A DNA stretch of 64,000 nucleotides from SXXK01 sp046074645 (GCA_046074645.1 JBJTOP010000394.1:1-64000); one strand, 5' to 3'. Shown: positions 25,374-34,725, counted from the stretch's first letter. Made by a program: numbers and translations. Notes: a model not told the origin generated them from the letters alone.

Positions 25374-26123
25374 ATGAACTCCCACCGCCCCGCTCAGTCA
25401 CTCCTCGCCCTGCTGCTTGTCGCCGCATCTGCCCACCCGCTCAATGCTGATGAGCCCGTTGAAAAACGAACACCGGACGCCGAAGCCCGTGAAAAAGCCG
25501 AACGAGCCGAAAAAGCCGAACGAGCCGAAGCCGAGGCAAAGGAACGAGCCAGTGCTGAAAAACGCGAAGCCGCAGAAAAACGACGACAGTCTGAAGAACG
25601 CAGTGAAAAACAGCGCGGTGAACAGGACGAACGCGGAAACCAGAAGGAAAAGCCCTCGCCCGCACAGCTCAAAGAGCGTCTCACCGACCTCATGGCTCAG
25701 GCCCGTGAAGCAGAAGCCAACGGAAACCGCGATCGGATCGCGGAACTCAAGCCGCAGATCAACGAAATTCAGCAGCTCCTGAAACGCATCAGCTCCCCTG
25801 CCCCGGAACTGCCGCCAGAACTGCGTCCCGAAGCCGAAAAGCTTGAAATGCTCGCCCGCCGCATCAAACACGTCTTTACCGCCGCAGAAAACCTCGCTGC
25901 AGCCGACATGCAGGATCTGGCCCACGACCTCCGCCAGAAGGGCGAAGCCATGGAACGCGAGCTCGCTGCCGCCAAAGAAGCACTCATGGCCCGCGCACAA
26001 CCACGGAAATCTCCAAAACCCGCAGAACCCGGCCGGGAAATTCAGGCACTCCGCGAAGAAAACGAACAGCTGCAGCGGAAACTCCGCGAACTCAGCGAAC
26101 AGCTGGAACGCTCGGGCAGGTAG
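25374..26123 (+). CDS. Secreted coiled-coil protein
   Basis: A 249-aa protein with a signal peptide (MNSHRPAQSLLALLLVAASA) and then a very long charged coiled coil. Residues 30-80 are Ala/Glu/Arg/Lys repeats (EKAERAEKAERAEAEAKERA); later blocks carry heptad spacing (EIQALREENEQLQRKLREL). It sits between two other exported proteins on the same strand. Unknown function; an envelope or structural role is plausible. Confidence 0.7.
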   Translation: MNSHRPAQSLLALLLVAASAHPLNADEPVEKRTPDAEAREKAERAEKAERAEAEAKERASAEKREAAEKRRQSEERSEKQRGEQDERGNQKEKPSPAQLKERLTDLMAQAREAEANGNRDRIAELKPQINEIQQLLKRISSPAPELPPELRPEAEKLEMLARRIKHVFTAAENLAAADMQDLAHDLRQKGEAMERELAAAKEALMARAQPRKSPKPAEPGREIQALREENEQLQRKLRELSEQLERSGR

Positions 26124-26382
26124 CCAGCTGACTCCCGCCAGCTGACTCCCGCAGGTCACTCCCCACTCCCCACCGCTGATTTCCAGCAAAGTAAAATTCG
26201 TAAAGCCTGCGGTTAAGGTAAACCCTGGCAATTGCGGGCGGGGTAGCGGCGGGGGCCGGGATGCGTCGGTCGGCGTCGTGGAATTCGTGGGAATACGCTT
26301 CGCACTTCCGTCGAAATTGTGATAAAAAAGTCAACTGGTGGATCTCCATTCGTCCGCCAAAAGCCCGTTTCGGAGAATTCTG

Positions 26383-28506
26383 ATGCATCTTCCTGTGACT
26401 CTGCGTTCGCTCATGCTGTTACTCCTTTTATCGGTGTTTGCGGCCACAGCAGTCCAGGCGGCCGACAGCCTCGCCGGTGCCCTTGAAGCATCGAAACGCG
26501 GTGATAACATTGCGGCCTTTCGGCAGCTCAGCAACCTGATCGACAGTGGTTCCCAGGACCCGCGCGTGCATCTTGCACGTGGGCTTGTGGCAGATAAGCT
26601 TCAAAAGCCTGCGGACGCTGATCTTCAACGTGCCGCCCAGCTTGAAGCCGCCACCGGAAACTCCGCCGCGCTCAATCTTCTGCTGGAAGATGTCGGTGGC
26701 GAGCTTCGCGAGAAGATCGAGAAGTTTCGCTTCGAAGCACGCGCCGCCCTGGCGCCGGACTCCGCCGCCCGGAAACTCAAAGGGGTCTTCCGCGAGGCGC
26801 TCGAACTCAGACGAACGGGCGACCGAGCTGGTGCCCTCGAAAAATTCCAGCAGCTGACTGGCACTGGCAGCGATCCTCGCTACTTCTACATGCACGGTGT
26901 GGTTCTGGCGGAATCCGGAGACACCGCAGCGGCTGCCGACATGTTCTCCAGAGCCCTGACTCAGGAGTCAAGCCTCCGTGACATGCAACTGGTGAATGAA
27001 ATGCTTGCCGGCATCCCCCCCCAGACACGGCTGCTCATTGAAGAACAGGCCAAAGTCGAAGTCGGTGGCGAAGTCATCACCCGCCGACTGCTCCGCGATG
27101 AACTCCGCCGCCGAGCATTAATGAGCGAAGAGCAGCTGCTGGCTGAAACCAGCGCCGCCGCAGCCGCAGCCGAACGCGAAGCCTCCGCAGCGGCCGAAAA
27201 CCGACGCCGCTCCGCGGTCGAGCAAATCCTTGCCGAGCGAGCCCGCGACGCGGCAAAGCAGCAGCAGATGGCAGCAGTCCTGCCAGGCCAGAACGCTGCT
27301 CCCACGGAAACTCCTGTGGCCGCTACTGACAACACTCCCAAAACTACCGCCCCCACGACAACCCCAACCCCAACCCCTTCTCCACCGAAAAACACCGCCA
27401 ATCCCTTCCTGAGCGGGGCCGCCGTCCCCAGCCGCCCCAGACCCTCAGGAAACGCCCCGGCGAATCCGGCAGGTGCCGCTCCGGCCCCCGCTGCAATCAA
27501 CTCCCAATGGCTCCCGGCAAACGCCGAACTGATCGTTGCACTTCGTCCTGCTGATATCGCATCCAGCCCCGCAGTCCAGGCAGTTGGAGGAATTGCAGCC
27601 ATTGATGCTGCAGTTCCACAGCTGCAGACGCTTGGACTGTCCATCGGTGACATCGAGTCGGTGACCATTGCCGTAAATGATGTGTTTCTTGCCTTCGGTC
27701 CCATCGTCACTCAGGCAGCCGGAGGTGGCACCCCTGACCCAGCACAGATTCAGCAACAGATCGCGCAGAAAGCAATTGCGGTGGTGCGTCTGTCTAAGGA
27801 CTTCGATGCAGCTGCCATCGCCGCGTCGCAAAACGCCTCGTCCTCATCTGAAAACGGCACCACATGGTATAAGGTTCCGGCACCTCAACCCGACCAGCCT
27901 GAGTCAGCATGGTTCGCGCCGGATGCGCGCACTATGGTTGCCGGCAGCGAGCAAACCATCAAAACGGCCATCGCAAATGGGGCAGGCGAAGCAGTCCTTG
28001 AAAACTTCACATTTGTGCCAGGAGATGCCCAGATCGCTCTGGCGTTCTCCAGCCCCCTGCTGGTCGGCCTGAGCGCCGGAATGAACGCCCCAGAAAATTC
28101 GCCCCCCTTCATCGTTAACCTTGCCGACTCTGTCAAAGGAAAACTCTCCGGGGCTGCTTTGACGCTGAACTACAACCAGGACATTGATCTGAACATTCTG
28201 CTGAACCTGATCGACGAGGAGTCTGCAGGTGACGCCGCAAAAGCACTCGCGGAAACCCTCGCCTTTGCAAAACAAACCGCTCCGCTGCTTCTGGGAAGCC
28301 TCCCGCAACCGCTGATTCCAGGCGTTCAGGCGACTGTCAACAGCCTTGCCGGATCCAGCAGAGCCTCGGTGCTCACGCTGGCAGCAAAAATCCCCCAATC
28401 TCTTGTCGATGCCATTCAGCAAAACCCCGGTTTGCTGGTCCCCAACGGACTTCCAGGTGCACCCGGCGCACCCGGCTTTCCAGGCGGAATTCCGCTGCCG
28501 CAGTAG
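26383..28506 (+). CDS. Large secreted TPR-containing protein
   Basis: A 707-aa exported protein: signal peptide (MHLPVTLRSLMLLLLLSVFAATAVQA), TPR-like helical repeats (about residues 28-190), a Lys/Glu/Arg-rich stretch, a Thr/Pro linker (about 325-350), and a C-terminal domain of about 330 residues that begins AINSQWLPANAELIVALRPADI. The end is collagen-like (GAPGAPGFPGG). GGAG is 8 bases before the ATG at 26383, which favours it over the in-frame start at 26338. The C-terminal part resembles large exported proteins of unknown function found in planctomycetes. Confidence 0.72.
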   Translation: MHLPVTLRSLMLLLLLSVFAATAVQAADSLAGALEASKRGDNIAAFRQLSNLIDSGSQDPRVHLARGLVADKLQKPADADLQRAAQLEAATGNSAALNLLLEDVGGELREKIEKFRFEARAALAPDSAARKLKGVFREALELRRTGDRAGALEKFQQLTGTGSDPRYFYMHGVVLAESGDTAAAADMFSRALTQESSLRDMQLVNEMLAGIPPQTRLLIEEQAKVEVGGEVITRRLLRDELRRRALMSEEQLLAETSAAAAAAEREASAAAENRRRSAVEQILAERARDAAKQQQMAAVLPGQNAAPTETPVAATDNTPKTTAPTTTPTPTPSPPKNTANPFLSGAAVPSRPRPSGNAPANPAGAAPAPAAINSQWLPANAELIVALRPADIASSPAVQAVGGIAAIDAAVPQLQTLGLSIGDIESVTIAVNDVFLAFGPIVTQAAGGGTPDPAQIQQQIAQKAIAVVRLSKDFDAAAIAASQNASSSSENGTTWYKVPAPQPDQPESAWFAPDARTMVAGSEQTIKTAIANGAGEAVLENFTFVPGDAQIALAFSSPLLVGLSAGMNAPENSPPFIVNLADSVKGKLSGAALTLNYNQDIDLNILLNLIDEESAGDAAKALAETLAFAKQTAPLLLGSLPQPLIPGVQATVNSLAGSSRASVLTLAAKIPQSLVDAIQQNPGLLVPNGLPGAPGAPGFPGGIPLPQ

Positions 28507-28995
28507 TTTTCTTCCGACCGAATCACACGACACTTCACAGGCATCGGGAAAACCCGATGCCTGTTTCGTTTTCTTCGCGCGAAATGTCCACGCCGATGAA
28601 CACATCTCGAAAAGACTTCGAGGTGGGTTTTGTTTTTTCTCGTTGCCTGGCGTACCGAGTCAGCAATTCCATGCACCTGGCACAGCGTTTGTTCCACTAT
28701 TTCACCAGAGGTTTAAAAAAAGCACCAACAACTCCATAATTCCTCGCAAAGCCACACATTGACTCTCTCAAACGGATCACCGGGATGCGAATAGATATGG
28801 CAAGCACGTAACTTTTTCTAAACACAATGTAAGCGGTGGTGATAACAAGTCCTGACAAAAGACATGAATACTCGCAACCTCCTCGATGATCACCACGACA
28901 GCTCTCAATGTCCCCGCACTGGGCGTTTCGAAATCCAAAACTCCCCACCGACTCTGTCCCCCGACAAGTCCTTACGATCCAGGGGCACTGTCAGC
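28507..28995. other. Intergenic region, terminator at its start
   Basis: Holds the terminator at 28538-28573 and then about 420 bases with no recognised gene or repeat. The end should hold the promoter of the gene at 28996. Confidence 0.6.
28538..28573 (+). terminator. Rho-independent terminator
   Basis: An 11-base perfect stem CAGGCATCGGG / CCCGATGCCTG with loop AAAA, then TTTCGTTTTC. It ends the transcript of the large TPR protein. Confidence 0.92.
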
Positions 28996-29439
28996 ATGAC
29001 AATTCAGGAAGTACCTCCTTCTAATCCGCCGGCATGGCTTCGTTGGTTTGTCAACGATGCCATTCGCGGCGTGATGCACCGTTCCGATACAGCTCCGATT
29101 GGATGTCATTTCTACTTCGATTCTGAAAACACTGTCTGGGAAGTCACCCTGTTCATCAGTCGTTCAGAGGTTCTGGGCGGTGCGTGGGACGGCAAGCCCG
29201 TCCCAACGGGTCTGGAGGTCGATATTCTGAAGGTCTCTGCTGCATTTGATCGGCAACCTGCGGTTTTCTGGCAGGCCGAACGCGTTCTTGCCGAGGACGA
29301 ACTGGGACCACACCTTTCGTTTGAAGGCATCAGTCGCGGCAAGCAGGTATGGCTCAGAGTCCTGCATACCCCACCTTCGTGGGCAGGTGTGGGCCGGTTG
29401 CTGCACGCTTCCACGGGAGAGTTCGAAAACCTTTGGTAG
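28996..29439 (+). CDS. Hypothetical protein, 147 aa
   Basis: A soluble acidic protein starting MTIQEVPPSNPPAWLRWF with no signal peptide. It contains recurring Trp-rich blocks (CHFYFDSENTVWEVTLFIS, GGAWDGKPVPTGLEVD). I do not recognise the family. The start at 28996 is preferred over 28864 because the added 44 residues look random. A strong terminator follows. Confidence 0.6.
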   Translation: MTIQEVPPSNPPAWLRWFVNDAIRGVMHRSDTAPIGCHFYFDSENTVWEVTLFISRSEVLGGAWDGKPVPTGLEVDILKVSAAFDRQPAVFWQAERVLAEDELGPHLSFEGISRGKQVWLRVLHTPPSWAGVGRLLHASTGEFENLW

Positions 29440-29488
29440 GGCAGTGTGAATGGCGCAGTGGGCGTAAGCGCACTCCGGAAGAACAACA

Positions 29489-29523
29489 AAAAAAGCCAGA
29501 GAGTGATCTCTCTGGCTTTTTTT
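29489..29523. terminator. Bidirectional terminator
   Basis: GCCAGAGAG / CTCTCTGGC with A-tract on the left and T-tract on the right, so it can stop both the plus-strand gene at 28996 and minus-strand rpsR. Confidence 0.93.
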
Positions 29524-29552
29524 GTTTTAGACTATGCCAAATGGCGTCGTCG

Positions 29553-29831
29553 TTATTCTTCAGCAACGAACGGCAGCAGTCCAATAAACCGAGCCCGAAG
29601 GATCGCTTTGCGAACCACGCGCTGGTAAAGGGCTGAAGTCCCGGTACGACGACGAGGCAGAATACGGCCTTCGCGATCGATGAGCGTCCGCAGAGTCTTG
29701 AGGTCTTTGTAGTCAACGTACACCGGGCGGAACACTCCACCACTGGTGAACGGGCAACTCATCTTCTTTTTCTTCAGGCGAGCACGTCGCTTACGAAGCT
29801 TTTTCAGGTCTGCACGAGAAATTGTGGCCAT
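29553..29831 (-). CDS. rpsR: 30S ribosomal protein S18
   Basis: A 92-aa S18 from the Met at 29831 (MATISRADLKKLRKRRARLK). The body shows the S18 core CPFTSGGVFRPVYVDYKDL, LRTLIDREGRILPRRRTG and RVVRKAILRARFIGLLPFV. It binds 16S rRNA next to S6. The gene is alone here, with no rpsF, ssb or rplI neighbours, and a structured upstream region (29937-30000) could control it. Confidence 0.95.
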   Translation of the reverse strand: MATISRADLKKLRKRRARLKKKKMSCPFTSGGVFRPVYVDYKDLKTLRTLIDREGRILPRRRTGTSALYQRVVRKAILRARFIGLLPFVAEE

Positions 29832-30276
29832 GGATTTCGAAAGCACCTTGAAGAAATACAGGGGCGGGCATTTGAACCCCGTGGACCGCAGTCAAACATG
29901 AGACACCATACTGAAATAGTGCCCTGCAACAACAGTCTGCCCGTCGGACCGGTAGAAAACCGGCGGGGTCGAACAATCCGGAGTTTACCCCGGCGGGCAG
30001 TCATCGGCAAGAAAAGGGGAGTCGTTCCGGCGGTTTTTTCGCTTTTCATGAAGAATTTCGCTGAAAGACCCCAGCCCCGAAGTGACAAGGCAAAAACCAC
30101 CCCTGCACCCCATACCAACCAACCACGCCTTCCACCTCACTCAACGCTGTTCGCCCATTTATCCATCCTGATTGCTCGTCTTGAGAAATCAGCCGCGGCA
30201 GACTAGCATTCAGCAAGTGCCACGGTTGGCAGCGGCTGAAGTCAAACCAGGTCACGTACTTCATGGAGGAAATACG
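29832..30276. other. Intergenic region, structured element
   Basis: The 445 bases between divergent rpsR and the zinc-ribbon gene hold an 11-base-pair stem with internal hairpins (29937-30000), and no gene. AGGAGG-like GGAGGA near 30265 serves the downstream gene. Confidence 0.6.
29937..30000 (-). promoter_or_regulatory. Candidate structured leader of rpsR
   Basis: CTGCCCGTCGG (29937-29947) pairs with CCGGCGGGCAG (29990-30000), an 11-base stem with one G-T. Inside are a second hairpin CCGGT/ACCGG (29949-29963) and a GC-rich stretch. It sits about 105-170 bases upstream of the rpsR start on the same strand; neither side has a T-tract, so it is not a simple terminator. Confidence 0.45.
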
Positions 30277-30642
30277 ATGAGCAGTGCCACCTTGCGAGTG
30301 TTTTCGCCGGACGAAACTCAACCGATTCGCCTGATTGCCGCATCTGATGCTGTCGCCTCGCCCGCTGAAGATGCAGACATTCTTCCGTTCGCCACGTCAC
30401 GCCCAGCGACGATTTTCAGCGGCCGACTGATCCCGGCACTCGAACGTGCCCGAATCCTGCATCAGAATTCCGAGTGCCCCGACTGCGGCAGGCCGAACGT
30501 ACAGCCGCTGGAACTTAACGATGCTCTCATCAGCCCTCGCAGCCGGCTCCCGGTGCCCGGGACAGCCACGCTGATTGGTTTTCATTGCGAAGACTGTGGC
30601 TGCGAATGGCCGGTGTTTCAGATCAGCCGTCGCAGCGTCTGA
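30277..30642 (+). CDS. Zinc-ribbon hypothetical protein
   Basis: A 121-aa protein with CPDCGRPNVQPLELND (residues ~67-82) and a second CEDCGCEWP pair near the C-terminus, forming a probable four-Cys zinc ribbon. GGAGGA sits 6 bases before the ATG, which fixes the start at 30277. I do not recognise a family; such proteins often bind nucleic acids or act as small adaptors. Confidence 0.72.
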   Translation: MSSATLRVFSPDETQPIRLIAASDAVASPAEDADILPFATSRPATIFSGRLIPALERARILHQNSECPDCGRPNVQPLELNDALISPRSRLPVPGTATLIGFHCEDCGCEWPVFQISRRSV

Positions 30643-30695
30643 AAAACCACGCTGAGTGCTTTCATAAACTCCTGTTTTCCCCGGGAAGCTGCGGG

Positions 30696-31097
30696 ATGTC
30701 TCTGCGATTTCTTTTGCTGACACTCTTGTTCTGCTGCCTTCAGACCGGCTGCATGCATCGCCGCGTCACCATCAACTCGTATCCTCAGGGTGCATTGGTG
30801 AAGGTGGACGGAAAAGACCTTGGCTACACTCCCGCCTCCTTTGATTTCACATGGTATGGTACCCGCGAGGTGCAGCTGCTTTTGGATGGGTATGAAACCC
30901 ACACAGAGATGATCAACATCAACAGCCCCTGGTACCAGAAATTTCCGCTCGACTTCATCTCTGACAACTTTGCCGGTCGCCAGGTCGTCGATCATCGTCA
31001 GTTCAGTTTTCAGCTGCGGCCGCGCAGAACGGACGTTTCTGCGGATGTCATCAAGCGAGCTAATTCGTTGCGCAGCGAGGCCATCCACGGCCGCTGA
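30696..31097 (+). CDS. PEGA-domain lipoprotein
   Basis: A 133-aa lipoprotein whose signal peptide ends at the lipobox LQTGC (hydrophobic MSLRFLLLTLLFCC before it). The mature part contains the PEGA-like block VTINSYPQGALVKVDGKDLGYTP followed by a beta-rich stretch. PEGA lipoproteins are typically anchored in the envelope; function unknown. The start at 30696 is chosen because it places the signal peptide at the N-terminus. Confidence 0.8.
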   Translation: MSLRFLLLTLLFCCLQTGCMHRRVTINSYPQGALVKVDGKDLGYTPASFDFTWYGTREVQLLLDGYETHTEMININSPWYQKFPLDFISDNFAGRQVVDHRQFSFQLRPRRTDVSADVIKRANSLRSEAIHGR

Positions 31098-31271
31098 CCG
31101 CGATCGCTCCACCTCGCGACGGATCACCCGATCCCCGGCCAAAATTCATGGAAGTCGCTGGGAAAACAAGGCTGTCCTGGAAATAATTGCAGCCCAGCCG
31201 GTCACATCCGGCACTTTCCTCCAACGCATCCTCGCCCCCCAGCGTATCTGAGTGGCGAAAGGCGTTGTCGT

Positions 31272-31958
31272 ATGCTGCTCATGTCCGATCCGGACTCACT
31301 CGATCTGCACTCTCCCACCCAGGATGCTGCCCCGGCAGACAACCCCTGTGGTGAAGCGCGCCTTGTGCATCTCGCCCGCAAAGGTGATCACGATGCCTTC
31401 GGACAACTCGTGGTCCGCTACGAACGACGCGTCGTTAAGGTGATCCAGCGTTTCATCGTCGATCGGGAAACCGTTTCAGACCTGACTCAGGAAGCCTTCC
31501 TTCGCGCCTTCCAGCGACTCCAGCAATTTGATCCCTCCCGCCGTTTCGGCCCCTGGTTGTTTCGACTCGCCGTCAACCTCACCTGTGATCACCTCCGGCG
31601 TCAACAGCGCCGCGGTCGCTGGTCCCTCTTTGCCTCCCGCCCCGAAGAATGGCTCACTGACACAGCGTCCGCGGCCGCCAATCGTCGCGATGAGATTACC
31701 GTACAGGTCCAAAGGGTCCTGCAGGAACTCCCCGAAGCCTATCGCACAGTCCTTATCCTCAGAGACCTCGAAGGGTTCTGCACTGCCGACGTCGCGGCCA
31801 TCACCGATCGCACCGAAGCCACCATCCGCTGGCGACTCGCAGAAGCCCGTAAGATGTTTCGCGATGCATGGGAACGCCAGGAACGTCGCGATCAATACGT
31901 CGATCCAGACTCGCTCTCCGCCAACACTCCCGATTCACCACCGACAGGTGCACCATGA
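31272..31958 (+). CDS. ECF-type RNA polymerase sigma factor
   Basis: 228 aa with sigma region 2 (LVVRYERRVVKVIQRFIVDRETVSDLTQEAFLRAF and FGPWLFRLAVNLTCDHLRRQ) and region 4 (ADVAAITDRTEATIRWRLAEARK). Its stop overlaps the start of the next gene by four bases (ATGA), so the downstream anti-sigma factor is translationally coupled. Confidence 0.93.
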   Translation: MLLMSDPDSLDLHSPTQDAAPADNPCGEARLVHLARKGDHDAFGQLVVRYERRVVKVIQRFIVDRETVSDLTQEAFLRAFQRLQQFDPSRRFGPWLFRLAVNLTCDHLRRQQRRGRWSLFASRPEEWLTDTASAAANRRDEITVQVQRVLQELPEAYRTVLILRDLEGFCTADVAAITDRTEATIRWRLAEARKMFRDAWERQERRDQYVDPDSLSANTPDSPPTGAP

Positions 31959-32458
31959 ACTGCACGCAGGCAAAGCGTCTGATCCAGCTCCACGTTGGCG
32001 ATGACCTCAACTTCGCCGAGACACAATTGCTCAATTCGCATCTGATCCAGTGCTCGTCATGCCAACAACAGCACTCCAGCATGCGTCGATCCATGACCGC
32101 CCTGTATTCTCTCCGGGATGCCGCCCCAGAACCCGCACCCTCGGTCTGGCCCTCCATCTCCTCCACCATCCTCGGACAGGCCACCAGAGATCGGTCGTTC
32201 CGCCGCTTCAATGTTCAGGTCGCTGCTGTCAGCGTCTGCTCACTCCTCCTCGCAGTTGTCACCATCGTCCAGACCCTGCATTCGCTCCGCCCCAGCTATC
32301 CCGATACCGCAACGCGCTGGCAGACCCCAACTGCCGGCCCCGCCCGTTTCAGCTTTCCCCCCAAAATCCAAAACGTTGCCAACGCTGCCGAACAGCCATC
32401 TCCAGGACCACAGCCCAGCGCCACGGGAAATTGGCCAGACGGTGCTCAGGACTTCTGA
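31955..32458 (+). CDS. Zinc-finger anti-sigma factor, membrane-anchored
   Basis: A 167-aa protein starting MNCTQAKRLIQLH. The HxxxCxxC pattern (SHLIQCSSCQQQ) is that of ZAS-type anti-sigma factors, and a membrane helix is seen at about residues 88-108 (AAVSVCSLLLAVVTIVQTL). It should sequester the upstream sigma factor in the cytoplasm until a signal releases it. The ATG overlaps the sigma stop codon. Confidence 0.9.
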   Translation: MNCTQAKRLIQLHVGDDLNFAETQLLNSHLIQCSSCQQQHSSMRRSMTALYSLRDAAPEPAPSVWPSISSTILGQATRDRSFRRFNVQVAAVSVCSLLLAVVTIVQTLHSLRPSYPDTATRWQTPTAGPARFSFPPKIQNVANAAEQPSPGPQPSATGNWPDGAQDF

Positions 32459-32474
32459 TTCAAAGCCCATTCAG

Positions 32475-33368
32475 TCACTCCCCCTGTTTCCGCGCCGTGA
32501 CCCGATTGACAAATTTCAATACCAACGGAAATGCTGGCTCTGCCATCTCCCCGTGGTCGTACCCCTGCAACTCATGCAACTCAACATCCGCGTGCTCAAC
32601 CTCGCGAAACATCCGCCACAAGTACGCGTTCTCTTCATAGCGACCCAGCAACTCCTTCTCGCGGTCGCCGGTCACCAACAGTATCGGTGAAGCTGATTTC
32701 TTCACATGGAAGAGCGGCGCCAGATCGTCGATCACTGGCTGCGTCTGAGCGATTTCGCGCTCCTTGCGAATCGTGAAGTGCGTGATCGCCTGGCCGCTGA
32801 GCGGTGCAAGACCCGCCAGCCGATCCGGAGTCAGACCATGGGGCTCCAGCCAGCGAGCGTCCAGACCGACCATCATCGTGAGATAGCCTCCAGCGGAATG
32901 GCCGGCCACAACCACGCGTCGCGGATCTCCACCGTACTGCTCAATGTTCTTCAGTACCCAGGCAACCGCTGCCGCTGCATCTTCGATGTAGACAGGCGAC
33001 TGAACATCCGGATGCAGCCGGTATCCTGCTCCCGCAACCGCCACTCCACGCCCCCGCAGAGACCCAGGCAGCTCACGATTCCCCTTGCTCAGACCACCCC
33101 CATGAAACCATACGACAGTTGCAAAGCCACTGCTGTCCCGGGGACATGCCAGGTCCAGCCGACACCGCTCGAACCCCGCAATCCCCGCTGCTGATTCCGG
33201 CCGATATGCCAGATCCCGATGCACCACTTCCACGGAATCGGCCTGCTCAGGCGAGCGAACCTGGTCGATCCGAGCCGACTGGCCCTGCGCCGTCTCCACC
33301 ATCAACGGCAGCCACACGACAGCCAACACTCCCAGCGCCACCGGAACACAGCTTCTCAGCTCACGCAT
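32475..33368 (-). CDS. Secreted alpha/beta-hydrolase (esterase/lipase-like)
   Basis: A 297-aa hydrolase with an N-terminal signal (VALGVLAVVWLPLMVETAQG). Visible parts of the catalytic machinery are the oxyanion motif HGGG, the nucleophile elbow GHSAGG and a late GYDHGEMAEPAF that places the His. Such BD-FAE/carboxylesterase proteins often remove acyl groups from plant polysaccharides, which suits the sulfatase and glycosidase neighbours. Substrate unknown. Confidence 0.9.
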   Translation of the reverse strand: MRELRSCVPVALGVLAVVWLPLMVETAQGQSARIDQVRSPEQADSVEVVHRDLAYRPESAAGIAGFERCRLDLACPRDSSGFATVVWFHGGGLSKGNRELPGSLRGRGVAVAGAGYRLHPDVQSPVYIEDAAAAVAWVLKNIEQYGGDPRRVVVAGHSAGGYLTMMVGLDARWLEPHGLTPDRLAGLAPLSGQAITHFTIRKEREIAQTQPVIDDLAPLFHVKKSASPILLVTGDREKELLGRYEENAYLWRMFREVEHADVELHELQGYDHGEMAEPAFPLVLKFVNRVTARKQGE

Positions 33369-33396
33369 TTTTCACTCCAAACTCCGCAGAAAACAC

Positions 33397-34137
33397 CTAT
33401 CTCACCGCAGCCGCTGTGACGCGCCGAATGTAATCCACTTCCGACTGCCTGAACGGGGTTCCATCGGGCTGCAAAACATCATGAAACCACTCTGGCGGAG
33501 GTCCACCATAGGTCTTTGTCCACGAATCCCATGGAGAGATCGTCTGTGATTTGCCATTGATGAAGCCCCAGCACCAGGCTCCACATTTGCCGTCACGCAT
33601 CATCTGCAGATGCGGCTCAAACACACTGCCGTTGGGCCGCGCCATAAACTCCGTACACAACAGCGGCCGACCGTAATGTCCAGGATTCGTCAGGCAGCGA
33701 TTCAGAGATGCGGCATCGCCGTACGTATGAAAACTGATCACATCACTGTGAGACAGCTGTATCCGCTTGCAGGCGTCCAGCTCGCGAATGTTCTCCGAAT
33801 CCCGCCAGACACCCGAAGTCAACGGCTGCGATGGCCCCACATCCCGCACCCACGCAAACACTTGGGGCAACAGCCGATTCACCAGTTCAGGCTTGTTCCG
33901 AGGTTCAAGCCCAGGTCGCTTCGCGGCACCCCCGTCAAAGTTGTCCGGCTCGTTCCAGATATCCCAGACCACGACGCGACCGTCATCCCGAAAATGCCGC
34001 ACCACACCCTGAACGTATTCCCGCAGCCTGCCCCACTCAGAAGGCTTCTGCAGCACCTCAATCCCGGGACTCTGTACCCAGCCGGAATTATGCGTGTACG
34101 GCAGCGGTTGTGGCTGACGCCCCTGAAAATCACTCAC
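33397..34137 (-). pseudogene. 5'-truncated cellulase-family glycosidase remnant
   Basis: The 246-residue frame carries the C-terminal half of a GH5-like glycosidase: an HNSGWVQSPG segment, WDIWNEPDN with the acid/base Glu, a later LLCTEFMARP with the nucleophile Glu, and WCWGFINGKSQT. Relatives have about 115 further residues upstream. Here the frame begins abruptly inside that region (SDFQGRQPQP) with a GTG overlapping the Nudix stop codon by four bases. It may be expressed as a non-functional fragment; I call it a likely pseudogene, although the active-site acids are kept. Confidence 0.7.
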
Positions 34138-34577
34138 GCCGATGGCAGCCTCCCCGCAGCTTTCAAATGCAACTCCACAGCGTGCAGCAGCGGATCAATT
34201 GTCCATTCCTGAATCTGATGCGGCGGACTCCACGGAAACCAGCGGTAGTCGTCGTGCTCAGTCACCTGAATCTCAACCGGCCGCAACAGCCACCCCAGAA
34301 AAATGAGCAACCGCTTCTCAATCAAACCCCGCCCACCATACCGACGCTGATTGACCATGTAGCGGTTCTCAAACTGAAAATCGGGGTCCACCTCCACCGC
34401 ATCCGCAGGAATCGAAGTCTCCTCGCGAAGCTCCCGCAACGCACATTCCAGTTCCGTCTCGCCCGGATCCAAATGCCCCTTGGGCAGATCCCATCGCCGC
34501 GAATGGCGCATCAGCAGAAAAGAATCAACAGGGTTTCCCCTGAGGATCAGAAATCCACATGACAGAGGCTGCTCCAC
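34134..34577 (-). CDS. Nudix hydrolase
   Basis: A 147-aa Nudix protein with the box GHLDPGETELECALRELREET, which fits GX5EX7REUXEEXGU. The rest resembles bis(5'-nucleosyl)-tetraphosphatases (FLLMRHSRRWDLPKGHL and the EHDDYRWFPW end). It probably hydrolyses diadenosine tetraphosphate or another nucleotide derivative. Its 3' end overlaps the truncated glycosidase. Confidence 0.9.
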   Translation of the reverse strand: MEQPLSCGFLILRGNPVDSFLLMRHSRRWDLPKGHLDPGETELECALRELREETSIPADAVEVDPDFQFENRYMVNQRRYGGRGLIEKRLLIFLGWLLRPVEIQVTEHDDYRWFPWSPPHQIQEWTIDPLLHAVELHLKAAGRLPSA

Positions 34578-34639
34578 AACCCAATCCTTCCCAGTTCTGC
34601 TTCACCACCGAGATTTCCTCGAATCCTAACGAAATCACC

Positions 34640-34725
34640 GAAATCGGGAAAGCCAAAACTGCCGCGGTGAAAACCATGCGCCATGGACTCCGCAGCTTCC
34701 CGCCCTTCGCCACAGAAAGACCGCC
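34640..34725 (+). repeat. Direct repeat, copy 1 of 2
   Basis: GGGAAAGCCAAAACtgCCGCGGTGAAAACCaTGCG and what follows recur at 35460 with few changes; the second half is more diverged. Confidence 0.7.

Noticed and set aside
28697..28948. Small minus-strand frame with one hydrophobic stretch
   Set aside because: No ribosome site and it overlaps the likely promoter region of the 28996 gene.
29850..29892. tRNA-like 3' half upstream of rpsR (GGTTCAAAT with flanking pairs on the minus strand)
   Set aside because: The T-stem has a mismatch and no matching 5' acceptor arm exists upstream.
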